A DNA stretch of 64,000 nt from Ancylobacter novellus (GTDB taxonomy: Bacteria; Pseudomonadota; Alphaproteobacteria; Rhizobiales; Methylopilaceae): contig QFPN01000004.1 in the NCBI GenBank assembly GCA_003241695.1, positions 434,001-498,000 on the forward strand, read 5' to 3'. The position numbers and the translations under genes were made by a program. Every line of letters starts with the position of its first letter. Position 1 is the first letter of the stretch. The notes beneath the pieces are model-generated. The model was not told the origin of the DNA and ran no database searches. It saw nothing but the letters and a program-made list of their open reading frames with translations. Positions 44,889 to 53,493 of this stretch are shown piece after piece.

Positions 44889-46670
44889 TCAGGCGGCGAA
44901 GCCGGGCTGCGGGCGCATGTCCTCGCGGTTGATCCCCGCGACCTTCACCGGCTTCTTCATCGCGTCGCGGCGGAACGGCTCGCCGAGCTCCTGGTTGAGC
45001 ACGATCTCGATGAAGGTGGTGATCCGCTTCTTCTGGTCCTCGCAGGACTGCCGGATCGCCTCCGTCACCTCGGCCTGCGTACGGGCGACCACGCCCTTAA
45101 AGCCGCAGCCTTCGGCGACCTTCGCGTAGGAGAGATGCGGGTCGAGCTCGGTGCCGACGAAGTTGTTGTCGTACCAGAGCGTCGTGTTCCGCTTCTCCGC
45201 GCCCCACTGGTAGTTGCGGAAGATCACCATGGTGATGCCCGGCCACTCCTCGCGGCCGATCGAGCTCATCTCGCTCATCGAGATGCCGAAAGCGCCGTCG
45301 CCGGCGAAGCCCACGCACGGAACGTCCGGATTTCCGATCTTCGCGCCGATGATCGACGGGAAGCCGTAGCCGCAGGGGCCGAACAGGCCCGGCGCGAGAT
45401 ACTTCCTCGGCTGGTCGAAGGTCGGGTAGGCGTTGCCGATCGCGCAGTTGTTGCCGATGTCGGAGGAGATGATCGCCTCCTTGGGCAGGCCCGCCTGAAT
45501 GGCGCGCCACGCCTGGCGCGGCGACATGCGGTCGGAGTCCCGCTCGCGGGCGTCGGCGTTCCAGCTCGTGCCCTCGTCGTCGTCCTCGTGGTCCATGCTG
45601 GAGAGCGTCTGGAGCCAGCGCGACTTGGTGTCATGGATGAGGTTGCGGCGCTCTTCGCGGCCTGCGTCGCCCGCCGTGTCGGAGAGCTTCGCCAGAATGC
45701 CGCGCGCAACCTGGGCCGCGTCGCCGCAGATGCCGACGGTCACCGGCTTCGTCAGGCCGATGCGGTCCGGATTGATGTCGACCTGGATGATCTTGGCCTC
45801 TTTCGGCCAGTAGTCGATGCCATATCCGGGCAGCGTCGAGAACGGGTTGAGGCGCGTGCCGAGCGCCAGCACCACGTCGGCCTTGGCGACGAGCTCCATC
45901 GCGGCCTTCGAGCCGTTGTAGCCGAGCGGGCCGACGGCGAGCCGGTGCGAGCCCGGAAAACTGTCGTTGTGCTGGTAGTTGTTGCAGACCGGCGCGTCGA
46001 GCCGCTCGGCCAGCGCCGCGCAGTCCTTGATCGCGTTGCCGATGACGACGCCCGCGCCCGACAGGATGACGGGGAACTTCGCCTCCGACAGCAGGCGCGC
46101 GGCTTCCGTCACCGCCTTCTCGCCGCCCGCGGGGCGCTCGAACTCGACGATCGCCGGCAGGGTGATGTCGATCACCTGCGTCCAGAAATCGCGCGGAATG
46201 TTGAGCTGCGCCGGGGCCGAGAGACGCTTCGCCTTGAGGATCACGCGGTTGAGGACTTCGGCGACGCGTGAGGGGTCGCGCACCTCTTCCTGATAGCAGA
46301 CCATGTCGCGGAACAGCGCCATCTGCTCGACTTCCTGGAAGCCGCCCTGCCCGATCGTCTTGTTGGCCGCCTGCGGGGTCACCAGCAGCATCGGCGTGTG
46401 GTTCCAGTAGGCGGTCTTGATCGCGGTGACGAAGCCGGTGATGCCCGGGCCGTTCTGCGCGATCGCCATGCCGATCTTGCCGGTGGTGCGGGTGTAGCCG
46501 TCGCAGATCAGGCCGCCATTGGTCTCGTGCGCCACGTCCCAGAACGTGATGCCGGCTTCCGGAAACAGGTCCGAGATCGGCATGAAGGCCGACCCGATGA
46601 TCCCGAAGGCGTGCTCGATGCCGTGCATCTGCAGCACTTTCACGAAGGCTTCCTCGGTCGTCATCTTCAT
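44889..46670 (-). CDS. xsc: Sulfoacetaldehyde acetyltransferase
   Basis: This is a 593-residue thiamine-diphosphate enzyme that cleaves sulfoacetaldehyde with phosphate to acetyl phosphate and sulfite. The overall fold resembles acetolactate synthase, but the sequence is Xsc-like throughout: MTTEEAFVKVLQMHGIEHAF at the N-terminus, AHETNGGLICDGYTR, NYQHNDSFPGSHR and the TPP/Mg motif GDGAFGISMSEM with Asp458. MVIFRNYQWGAEKRN follows. The length matches known Xsc proteins (about 600). A GGAGAGGA ribosome site precedes the ATG. It is divergent from an IclR gene and ends at a strong terminator, so it is monocistronic. It is the convergence point for the two sulfonate branches nearby. Confidence 0.94.
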   Translation of the reverse strand: MKMTTEEAFVKVLQMHGIEHAFGIIGSAFMPISDLFPEAGITFWDVAHETNGGLICDGYTRTTGKIGMAIAQNGPGITGFVTAIKTAYWNHTPMLLVTPQAANKTIGQGGFQEVEQMALFRDMVCYQEEVRDPSRVAEVLNRVILKAKRLSAPAQLNIPRDFWTQVIDITLPAIVEFERPAGGEKAVTEAARLLSEAKFPVILSGAGVVIGNAIKDCAALAERLDAPVCNNYQHNDSFPGSHRLAVGPLGYNGSKAAMELVAKADVVLALGTRLNPFSTLPGYGIDYWPKEAKIIQVDINPDRIGLTKPVTVGICGDAAQVARGILAKLSDTAGDAGREERRNLIHDTKSRWLQTLSSMDHEDDDEGTSWNADARERDSDRMSPRQAWRAIQAGLPKEAIISSDIGNNCAIGNAYPTFDQPRKYLAPGLFGPCGYGFPSIIGAKIGNPDVPCVGFAGDGAFGISMSEMSSIGREEWPGITMVIFRNYQWGAEKRNTTLWYDNNFVGTELDPHLSYAKVAEGCGFKGVVARTQAEVTEAIRQSCEDQKKRITTFIEIVLNQELGEPFRRDAMKKPVKVAGINREDMRPQPGFAA

Positions 46671-46786
46671 CGGGATGTCCTCTCCGTCCGTCTCGCCGCG
46701 GGCTCGCTTGCGCCCCCGATCCTTCCTTCGCCTCATGGCATGTCGCGGCCTTGCGCGCAAGTAATACCTGATTTTTGGTACTTTTC

Positions 46787-46794
46787 GTTTCACT
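46787..46794. promoter_or_regulatory. IclR-operator-like half-site between xsc and its divergent regulator
   Basis: GTTTCACT at 46787-46794 is identical to the left arm of the palindrome at 41319. The matching right arm is degenerate here (TCCGGAAT). It lies in the 152-base divergent gap between xsc and the second IclR gene. Confidence 0.35.
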
Positions 46795-46822
46795 TTCCGG
46801 AATATTTGTGCATTTTCATGTC

Positions 46823-47581
46823 ATGGATGATCTCGGCGGCGCCCTCAAACCCCTGTCCCTGCTCGAGCGCGTGGCCGCGATGGAGCATCCCGTCACGCTG
46901 GCCGACATGGCGGCTGGCTCCGACGTGCCCCGCCCGACGCTGCATCGCTGGCTGAACGCGCTGGTGACGGCGGGACTGCTCGAGCGCTCGCCGGACGGTC
47001 GCCGCTACGAGATCGCGCCGCGCGCCTCGCGGCTCGCCTTCGCGATCCTCGCGAACCAGCCGGGCTCGACGCGCCGGCACGATCTCCTGCGCAAGGCCGT
47101 CGCGGCGGTCGGAGAGTCCTGCAACCTCACGGTCCTGGAAGGAACCGAGGTCACCTATATCGACCGCGTCGAGGCGATGTGGCCGCTCAGGATCACGTTC
47201 CAGCGCGGCTCGCGGGTGCCGGCGCACTGCTCGGCGAGCGGCAAGCTGTTCCTCGCGCTGATGCCGCCCGCGAAACGCGACGCCGTGCTGCGTGACCTCT
47301 CCTACGAGCGCTTCACCGACAACACGATCGAGAGCCCCGAGGCCCTGCTGGAGGAGCTCGCGGCGGTGAGGAAGCAGCGCTACGCGCTCGACCGCGAGGA
47401 GTATCTCGCGGGGCTCGTCTGCCTCGCGGTGCCGGTCATGCAGAGGATCGGCCGGTCGCCGGCCTGCGTCGCGGCGCTCGCCATGCAGGCGCCGGTCTCG
47501 CGCATCTCATGCGAGGCGATGATCGGGAAGCTGCCGGCGCTGCAGGCGGCCGCGCAGGCGCTGGCGGCGACGCTGGAGTGA
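46823..47581 (+). CDS. IclR-family transcriptional regulator next to xsc
   Basis: This is a 252-residue IclR protein with HTH (LADMAAGSDVPRPTLHRWLNAL) and effector domain (GESCNLTVLEGTEVTYIDRVE, SRVPAHCSASGKLFLALMP). The effector domain is strikingly close to that of the regulator at 41354, so the two are paralogues likely to read related ligands. Being divergent from xsc, it is the natural xsc regulator. The ATG at 46823 is in frame with the fold; the earlier start at 46775 would add a hydrophobic stretch unlike the family and overlap the promoter. Confidence 0.85.
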   Translation: MDDLGGALKPLSLLERVAAMEHPVTLADMAAGSDVPRPTLHRWLNALVTAGLLERSPDGRRYEIAPRASRLAFAILANQPGSTRRHDLLRKAVAAVGESCNLTVLEGTEVTYIDRVEAMWPLRITFQRGSRVPAHCSASGKLFLALMPPAKRDAVLRDLSYERFTDNTIESPEALLEELAAVRKQRYALDREEYLAGLVCLAVPVMQRIGRSPACVAALAMQAPVSRISCEAMIGKLPALQAAAQALAATLE

Positions 47582-47601
47582 GGCTTCGGGACGAACTCAG
47601 C

Positions 47602-47697
47602 CGTCATGCCCGCGCTTTGCGCGGGCATCCACGACTTGATCCCAGAGCGCCGGGCGAACCGAAGTCGTGGATACCCGGCCTGCGGCCGGGCATGACG
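47602..47697. repeat. Palindromic interspersed repeat
   Basis: This 96-base element runs from CGTCATGCCCGCG to GGGCATGACG. Its inner arms ATCCACGACTT and AAGTCGTGGAT are the same as in the repeat at 15795. Outer and inner pairs form a long cruciform-like structure. It fills most of the 181-base gap between the IclR gene and the convergent dehydrogenase gene, where it may also act as a transcription barrier. Confidence 0.78.
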
Positions 47698-47762
47698 TCC
47701 CCTCCCAACGTGCCAGGACTTCGCCATGCCCCGGTCAAGCCCGGCGGTGGCGGCGGAGCTCC

Positions 47763-48650
47763 TCAGCCCTTCTTCGCGATCTCGCAGCCGGACAGGCGCT
47801 CGATCGCCTTGCACATGATCGAGTCGTCCTCGTCGATCTCGCCATGCGCGACGCAGGAGTTGAACAGCTGCTGGGCGAGCGCCGTGCCCGGAAGCGCGAC
47901 GCCCAGCGCGCGGGCGTTCGAGAGCGCGACCTCGAGGTCCTTCATGTGGAGGCCGGTGCGGAAGCCGGGCTTGAACGTGCGATTGATCATCCGCTCGCCG
48001 TGAACCTCGAGCACGCGGGAATTGGCGAAGCCGCCGAGCAGCGCCTGACGAACCATGACCGGATCGGCTCCGGCCTTCGAGGCGAACACCAGCGCCTCGG
48101 AAACCGCCTGGATGTTCACCGCGACGATGATCTGGTTCGCGACCTTGCAGGTCTGGCCGGAGCCCACGGGGCCGACCAGCGTGATCGTCTTGCCCATGGC
48201 CTCGAACAGCGGCCTGACGCGCCCGAATGCCGCGTCGCTCGCCCCCACCATGATGGTAAGCGTGCCCGCCTTGGCGCCGATGTCGCCGCCGGAGACCGGC
48301 GCGTCGACGTAGGAGCAGCCAAGCTCCTCGACGCGAGCGGCGAAGCCCTTGGTGGCGACCGGGGAGATCGAGCTCATGTCGATCACCACCTTGCCCTTCG
48401 ACAGTCCGCCCGCGACGCCCTTGTCGCCGAACAGCACCCTCTCGACGTCCGGCGTGTCCGGCACCATGGTGATGACTACCTCGGCCTTTTCGGCGACCTC
48501 GGCCGGGCTCGCGCAGGCCGTCATGCCGTCGCCCTGCATGTCGGCCGGAACGCCCGAACGGCTGTGAAGGAACAGCCGGTGCCCGGCCTTGCGAAGGTTC
48601 TGCGCCATGGGACGCCCCATGAGCCCGAGACCGATGAAGCCGACGTCCAT
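47763..48650 (-). CDS. Beta-hydroxyacid dehydrogenase (3-hydroxyisobutyrate dehydrogenase / tartronate semialdehyde reductase family)
   Basis: This is a 295-residue NAD(P)-dependent enzyme. The N-terminal Rossmann motif MDVGFIGLGLMGRPMAQNLR, the substrate-binding YVDAPVSGGDIGAKAGTL, and GSGQTCKVANQIIV with the catalytic Lys define the family. The best-known members reduce tartronate semialdehyde or oxidise 3-hydroxyisobutyrate, and sulfolactaldehyde reductases also belong here. Position beside a sulfonate region makes the last possible, but the intervening repeat and opposite orientation give no operon evidence. The exact substrate is left open. Confidence 0.8.
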   Translation of the reverse strand: MDVGFIGLGLMGRPMAQNLRKAGHRLFLHSRSGVPADMQGDGMTACASPAEVAEKAEVVITMVPDTPDVERVLFGDKGVAGGLSKGKVVIDMSSISPVATKGFAARVEELGCSYVDAPVSGGDIGAKAGTLTIMVGASDAAFGRVRPLFEAMGKTITLVGPVGSGQTCKVANQIIVAVNIQAVSEALVFASKAGADPVMVRQALLGGFANSRVLEVHGERMINRTFKPGFRTGLHMKDLEVALSNARALGVALPGTALAQQLFNSCVAHGEIDEDDSIMCKAIERLSGCEIAKKG

Positions 48651-48854
48651 GCCCTGTCCTTTCGCGCGAGATCGGAGCCGAGGCGCCCCTCCTACCCCAT
48701 CGGGAGGCCGCGCTGAAGATCGCCGCAGCCTGGCGCGCGACGGGCCGCCGTGGCGGACGCATACGCGAAGGCGGCGATCGCCACCCTTTTTCCGCCTCAA
48801 GCGCCCCTATAGAGTCGCGCCCGCGTCCGATCCGACGAGCCTTCAGGAGAAGCC

Positions 48855-50324
48855 ATGCGCCACGCCGCCCGCCCCCTCGCCCGCGCGGCCGCCCTCGCCA
48901 TCGCGGCGGCGCTGGCGCTCGCTCCGCTTTCGCCCGCGGCGGCGCGACCCGCGCCGGAAAGCTTCGCGGACCTCGCCGAGAGCCTGATCGACTCCGTCGT
49001 CAACATCTCGACCTCCCAGAACGCGCCCGCGGCGTCCGAGAAGGCGGTGCCGGGCCCGAAGGTTCCGGAAGGCTCGCCCTTCGAGGACTTCTTCGACGAG
49101 TTCTTCAACAAGCGCGGCGACGGCCAGAAGAGGCAGAGCCGCAAGCAGACCTCGCTCGGCTCCGGCTTCGTGATCGACCCGTCGGGGATCGTGGTCACCA
49201 ACAACCACGTCATTGAGGGCGCGGACGAAATCACCGTCAACTTCAACGACGGCTCGAAGCTCACCGCCGAACTCGTCGGCAAGGACACGAAGACCGACAT
49301 GGCGGTGCTGCGCGTCAAGCCGCCGAAGCCGCTCAAGGCGGTGAAGTTCGGCGACGCCGAGAAGCTTCGCGTCGGCGACTGGGTGCTCGCGATCGGCAAC
49401 CCGTTCGGGCTCGGCGGATCGGTCTCGGCCGGCATCGTCTCGGCGCGGAACCGCAACATCAATTCCGGCCCCTACGACAACTTCATCCAGACCGACGCCG
49501 CCATCAACCGGGGCAATTCCGGCGGCCCGCTGTTCAACATGGACGGCGAGGTGGTGGGCATCAACACGGCGATCATCTCGCCCTCCGGCGGCTCGATCGG
49601 CATCGGCTTCTCCGTGCCCTCGACCATCGCAAAGACGGTCGTCGACCAGCTCAGGACCTACGGCGAGACCCGCCGCGGCTGGATCGGCGTGCGCATCCAG
49701 GAGGTCACGGACGACATCGCCGAGAGCCTCGGCCTGAAGGGCGCCGACCGCGGCGCGCTGATCGCGGGCGTCAACGACGACGGTCCGGCGGCGAAGGCCG
49801 GCCTCGAGGCCGGCGACGTGGTGCTCGCCTTCGACGGCAAGCCTGTGCGCGCCATGCGCGACCTGCCCCGGATCGTCGCCGACACCGCGATGGACCGCGA
49901 GGTCGAGGTCAAGGTCTGGCGCAAGACAAAAGAGGAGACGCTGAAGCTCAAGGTCGGGCGGCTGGAGGAGAGCGAGCCGAAGGAGGCCGCGCTCAAGGCG
50001 CCGGCGCCGGAAGAGGAGCCCAAGACCGGCTCCGCGCTCGGCCTTTCCTTCACGGCGATCACCGACGAACTGCGGCTCAAGTTCCAGCTCAAGCCGGAGA
50101 CCAAGGGCCTCGTCGTCACCCAGGTCGACGACGGCTCTAAGGCCCAGGAGAACCAGATCCAGCCGGGCGACGTCCTCGTCGAGGTCGCCCAGGAGGCGGT
50201 CGAGAAGCCGGCGGACGTGACGAAGCGGATCGAGGCGCTGAAGAAGGACGGCAAGAAGACCGCGCTGCTGCTGCTCTCGAACCGTCAGGGCGACGTGCGT
50301 TTCGTCGCGCTCTCGATCGAGTAG
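48855..50324 (+). CDS. DegP/Do-type periplasmic serine protease
   Basis: This is a 489-residue HtrA-family protease/chaperone. A signal peptide (residues 1-30) is followed by a trypsin-like domain with an intact triad: His118 (TNNHVIEG), Asp148 (KTDMAVLR) and Ser222 (RGNSGGPLF). Two PDZ domains follow (GWIGVRIQEV onward and after residue 385). It would degrade or refold misfolded envelope proteins. No regulator or heat-shock promoter was recognised in the 204-base upstream gap. The serB gene converges on it. Confidence 0.92.
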   Translation: MRHAARPLARAAALAIAAALALAPLSPAAARPAPESFADLAESLIDSVVNISTSQNAPAASEKAVPGPKVPEGSPFEDFFDEFFNKRGDGQKRQSRKQTSLGSGFVIDPSGIVVTNNHVIEGADEITVNFNDGSKLTAELVGKDTKTDMAVLRVKPPKPLKAVKFGDAEKLRVGDWVLAIGNPFGLGGSVSAGIVSARNRNINSGPYDNFIQTDAAINRGNSGGPLFNMDGEVVGINTAIISPSGGSIGIGFSVPSTIAKTVVDQLRTYGETRRGWIGVRIQEVTDDIAESLGLKGADRGALIAGVNDDGPAAKAGLEAGDVVLAFDGKPVRAMRDLPRIVADTAMDREVEVKVWRKTKEETLKLKVGRLEESEPKEAALKAPAPEEEPKTGSALGLSFTAITDELRLKFQLKPETKGLVVTQVDDGSKAQENQIQPGDVLVEVAQEAVEKPADVTKRIEALKKDGKKTALLLLSNRQGDVRFVALSIE

Positions 50325-50400
50325 GGCTGGCCGGTCATTCGATGCTTCTACAGAAAATCCTTTTCCGCCCGCGAAGATCGACTGTGCGTCGTGAACATCT

Positions 50401-51297
50401 TCAGCCGCGCAGGATCTCGTCGTCGCGGTAGCCCTGAAGATAAAGCAGCGCCGTGAGGTCGCCATGCGTGACGCTCGCATGCGCCACCGCCGCGACCGCG
50501 GGCTTCGCGCGATAGGCGACGCCGAGGCCCGCCGCCTGCAGCATCGCGAGGTCGTTCGCGCCGTCGCCGACGGCGAGGGTTTCGTGGCGTTCGAGCCCGC
50601 GCGCGGAGATCAGGTCGTTCAGCGCGGCGAGCTTGGCCTCGCGCCCGAGGATCGGCTCGGCGACGCGCCCGGTCAGCCGCCCGTCCTCGTCGAGAAGCGT
50701 GTTCGAGCGATGCTCGTCGAAGCCGAGCGCGACGCCGATCGGTCCCGTGAAGGCCGTGAAGCCGCCCGAGACCAGCGCGGCGTAGGCGCCGTTCGCCCGC
50801 ATGGTCGAAACCAGCGCCTTCGCGCCGGGCGTCAGCGTGATCCTGTTGGCGAGCACGCGCGACAGCGTCTCGGCCGCCGGAAGCCCAGCGAGCAGCCCCA
50901 CGCGCTCGCGCAGCGCCGGTTCGAACGCGATCTCGCCGCGCATCGCCCGATCGGTGATGGCCGAGACCTTGTCCTTCAGTCCGACGACGTCCGCGAGTTC
51001 GTCGATGCACTCCTGCTCGATCATGGTGGAGTCCATGTCGGCGATCAGCAGGCGCTTGCGCCGCCCTTCGGCGGGAACCACCGCGATGTCGACCGGCCGG
51101 CGACCGAGCGCCGCGGCGAGCGTCTCGCGCACGGCGTCCGGCTCATCCGACGCGACCTGAAACTCCGCCGCGACGCCCTCCGAGAGCGTCGTCGGCGCCG
51201 CGCCGCCGAGAGCCGCGCCCGCCGAAGCCAGCGCTTCGCCGTCGAGCGCCGGCGCGGCCGGGTTCGAGATCAGGACGGCGACGAAGCTGCGGGACAT
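50401..51297 (-). CDS. serB: Phosphoserine phosphatase
   Basis: This is a 298-residue HAD-superfamily enzyme for the last step of serine synthesis. The nucleophile Asp87 and acid Asp89 lie in IADMDSTMIEQECIDELAD, with SGGFTAF as motif II and VGDGANDLAML as motif IV. The N-terminal 80 residues form the regulatory extension usual in alphaproteobacterial SerB. It is divergent from miaA with a 114-base shared promoter region. Confidence 0.92.
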   Translation of the reverse strand: MSRSFVAVLISNPAAPALDGEALASAGAALGGAAPTTLSEGVAAEFQVASDEPDAVRETLAAALGRRPVDIAVVPAEGRRKRLLIADMDSTMIEQECIDELADVVGLKDKVSAITDRAMRGEIAFEPALRERVGLLAGLPAAETLSRVLANRITLTPGAKALVSTMRANGAYAALVSGGFTAFTGPIGVALGFDEHRSNTLLDEDGRLTGRVAEPILGREAKLAALNDLISARGLERHETLAVGDGANDLAMLQAAGLGVAYRAKPAVAAVAHASVTHGDLTALLYLQGYRDDEILRG

Positions 51298-51411
51298 CTG
51301 GGAAAACTCCGGCGACACGGCGCGCCGCCGCTCGCGCGCGGGCGCGACGCCTCGTCTATAAGGGCCGTCCCGCCGCGGCAACGGCCGCAGCTCCTTTCTC
51401 CCGGACCGTTG

Positions 51412-52359
51412 ATGCCGCCCGAACGCCCGATCCGCGCCGTCCTGATCGCCGGCCCGACCGCTTCGGGAAAGTCGGCGCTCGCGCTCGCGCTCGCGACGCG
51501 CTTCGGCGGCGTGGTGGCGAACGCCGACGCGAGCCAGGTCTACGCCGACCTGCGCGTGCTGACCGCGCGGCCGGACGAGGCCGACGAGGCGGTCGCCCCG
51601 CATGCGCTCTACGGCCATGTGGACGCGGCGGAGCCCTATGCGGTGGGCCGCTGGCTGCAGGAAGCGACCGGGCTTCTCGACAGGATATCCACGCGCTCTT
51701 CACAGGCTTTTCCACAGGCGCGCCCGCCCGTATTCGTCGGCGGCACGGGACTTTACTTCGAGGCCTTGACCGGCGGCCTCGCAGCCGTGCCGGAAATTCC
51801 CGAGGCGGTGCGGGCGCACTGGCGCGCGCATCCGGCGGAGGGGCTTCACGAGGAACTGCGGCGCCGCGATCCCGTCATGGCCGCGCGGCTCAGGCCGAGC
51901 GACCCGCAGCGCCTTACGCGGGCGCTCGAAGTCGTCGACGCGACCGGGCGCTCGCTCGCCGACTGGCAGAAGGAGACGGCCCCCGGTCCGCTCGCGCCCG
52001 AAGACGCGCTTCTCGTGGCGCTCGCGCCCGAACGGGCCTGGCTGCGCGAGCGCATCGGCCTGAGGCTCGACACCATGATCGCGGCCGGCGCGGTCGAGGA
52101 GGCGGAACGGCTCGACGCCCGCGGCCTGGACCCCGCTCTTCCCGCCATGAAGGCGCTGGGCGTGCGCCCGTTCGCGGCCTGCGCGCGCGGCGAGATCGCG
52201 CTCGACGAGGCGATCGCCCGCACCCGCCTCGACACCGGCCGTTACGCCAAGCGCCAGTCGACATGGTTCCGCAACCGCATGGCCGGTTGGCTGCACGTCG
52301 CGCCCGGAGAAGCGCTCGCCGTCGCGGAGGCCGAGATCGCGCGGCGCGGCCTGTCCTGA
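51412..52359 (+). CDS. miaA: tRNA dimethylallyltransferase
   Basis: This is a 315-residue enzyme that transfers the dimethylallyl group to adenosine 37 of tRNAs reading UNN codons. The P-loop is LIAGPTASGKSA (residues 11-22); NADASQVYADL and VFVGGTGLYFEAL are the DSxQxY-like and substrate-site motifs, and RQSTWFRNR near the C-terminus is standard. The serine of the usual DSMQVY is replaced within NADASQVY. It is divergent from serB. Confidence 0.92.
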   Translation: MPPERPIRAVLIAGPTASGKSALALALATRFGGVVANADASQVYADLRVLTARPDEADEAVAPHALYGHVDAAEPYAVGRWLQEATGLLDRISTRSSQAFPQARPPVFVGGTGLYFEALTGGLAAVPEIPEAVRAHWRAHPAEGLHEELRRRDPVMAARLRPSDPQRLTRALEVVDATGRSLADWQKETAPGPLAPEDALLVALAPERAWLRERIGLRLDTMIAAGAVEEAERLDARGLDPALPAMKALGVRPFAACARGEIALDEAIARTRLDTGRYAKRQSTWFRNRMAGWLHVAPGEALAVAEAEIARRGLS

Positions 52360-52375
52360 TCGCTCCTCCGCGCGC

Positions 52376-52936
52376 TCAGCGGCGCGCGGGCGCCGTCGTC
52401 ATTCTCGCCAGCACCGCGTCCTTCAGCGCGAAGCGATGATAGAGCGCCGCCGCGACATGGAGCGCGATCAGCGCCGCGGCGATCAGGCCGAGCGTCTCAT
52501 GGATCGCGAACAGAGTTTTGGAGAACTCCTCGTCCTTGGCGACGATGTCAGGCAGCGTGAACAGGCCGTAGACCGAAACCGGCGCGCCGAAGGCGTTCGA
52601 CCCGGCCCAGCCGACGATCGGCATGACGATCAGGATCGCGTAGAGCGTCCAATGGACCGCGTGGCTGAGGCCGACCTGCCATCTCGCGAGGCCGGGCTCC
52701 GGGGGCGGCGGCGGCGAGACCAGCCGGAAAGCGAGCCGCGCGAGCATCAGCACGAGAATGAGGAAGCCGGTCGATTTGTGGGCGGCGTAGAAGAAGTCCT
52801 GGATCGGGCCTTTGGGCAGGGATTCCAGAACGAGCCCGACCGGGATCATGCCGAGGACGAGGACGGCGACCGCCCAGTGAAGGATCTTGGCGGGCGCCCG
52901 GTATCCGCCCGCCGCAGGCGCTGGAAGATCGCTCAT
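52376..52936 (-). CDS. Cytochrome b561 family protein (copy 2)
   Basis: This is a 186-residue four-helix membrane protein of the bacterial b561/YceJ type. Candidate heme-ligand histidines are present in each expected helix: KILHWAVAV, YAAHKSTGF, HAVHWTLYA and ALHVAAALYHRF. Such proteins shuttle electrons between quinol and periplasmic acceptors. It overlaps the upstream paralogue by four bases (ATGA at 52933-52936), clearly a tandem duplication kept as one unit. Confidence 0.85.
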   Translation of the reverse strand: MSDLPAPAAGGYRAPAKILHWAVAVLVLGMIPVGLVLESLPKGPIQDFFYAAHKSTGFLILVLMLARLAFRLVSPPPPPEPGLARWQVGLSHAVHWTLYAILIVMPIVGWAGSNAFGAPVSVYGLFTLPDIVAKDEEFSKTLFAIHETLGLIAAALIALHVAAALYHRFALKDAVLARMTTAPARR

Positions 52937-53493
52937 CGCGCCGGCTCTGTGGTCATGCGGGCCAGAACCGCGTCGCGGCGGCCGTATCGATGATAAAGCG
53001 CCGCGCCGACATGGATCACGATCAGGCCAAGCGCCGTGAATCCCAGGATTCCGTGCCAGTCGTAGACGCTCTCGCCCAGAACCTTGTTTTCGCTCACCAG
53101 CGTCGGCAGGTCGAACAGGCCGTACATGCTGACCGGCCGCCCGAGCGCGTTCGAGCCGACCCAGCCGAGCACCGGCATGATCAGCAGGATGGCGTAGAGG
53201 AGCCAGTGCACGATCTCGCTCGCCGTCGCCTGCCAGCGCGGCGTGCCCGGCTCCGGCGGCGGAGGCGGATTGGCGATGCGATGGCGGATGCGCAGGAACA
53301 TCAGCACGAGGACGACGATCCCGGTCGCCTTGTGCAGCATGGTGACGAAGTCGCGCTCGGGACCCTTCGGCATGAATTCGCGGCCGATTCCGACCGCGAT
53401 CAGCCCGATGACCAGAACGGCGACGATCCAGTGCAGCGCCTTGGCCGCCGGCGTGTAGCCGCCTGCGGCCGGACGGAGCGTCGCTTCAGTCAT
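52933..53493 (-). CDS. Cytochrome b561 family protein (copy 1)
   Basis: This is a 186-residue four-helix protein, a close paralogue of the next gene: the same AGGYTPAAKALHWIVAV start, MLHKATGIVVLV, PPPPPEPGTPRWQ and VIHVGAALYHRYGRRDAV pattern. All four histidine sites are kept. It starts at 53493, overlapping the RibD-C reductase gene by 8 bases, so the three genes form one operon. A redox partnership with that reductase is possible but unproven. Confidence 0.85.
   Translation of the reverse strand: MTEATLRPAAGGYTPAAKALHWIVAVLVIGLIAVGIGREFMPKGPERDFVTMLHKATGIVVLVLMFLRIRHRIANPPPPPEPGTPRWQATASEIVHWLLYAILLIMPVLGWVGSNALGRPVSMYGLFDLPTLVSENKVLGESVYDWHGILGFTALGLIVIHVGAALYHRYGRRDAVLARMTTEPAR

Noticed and set aside
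44889..46670. Acetolactate synthase large subunit
   Set aside because: Shared TPP-enzyme fold, but the N-terminus, the NYQHNDSFPG and FRNYQWGAEKRN regions and the absence of an ilvN-type small subunit favour Xsc.
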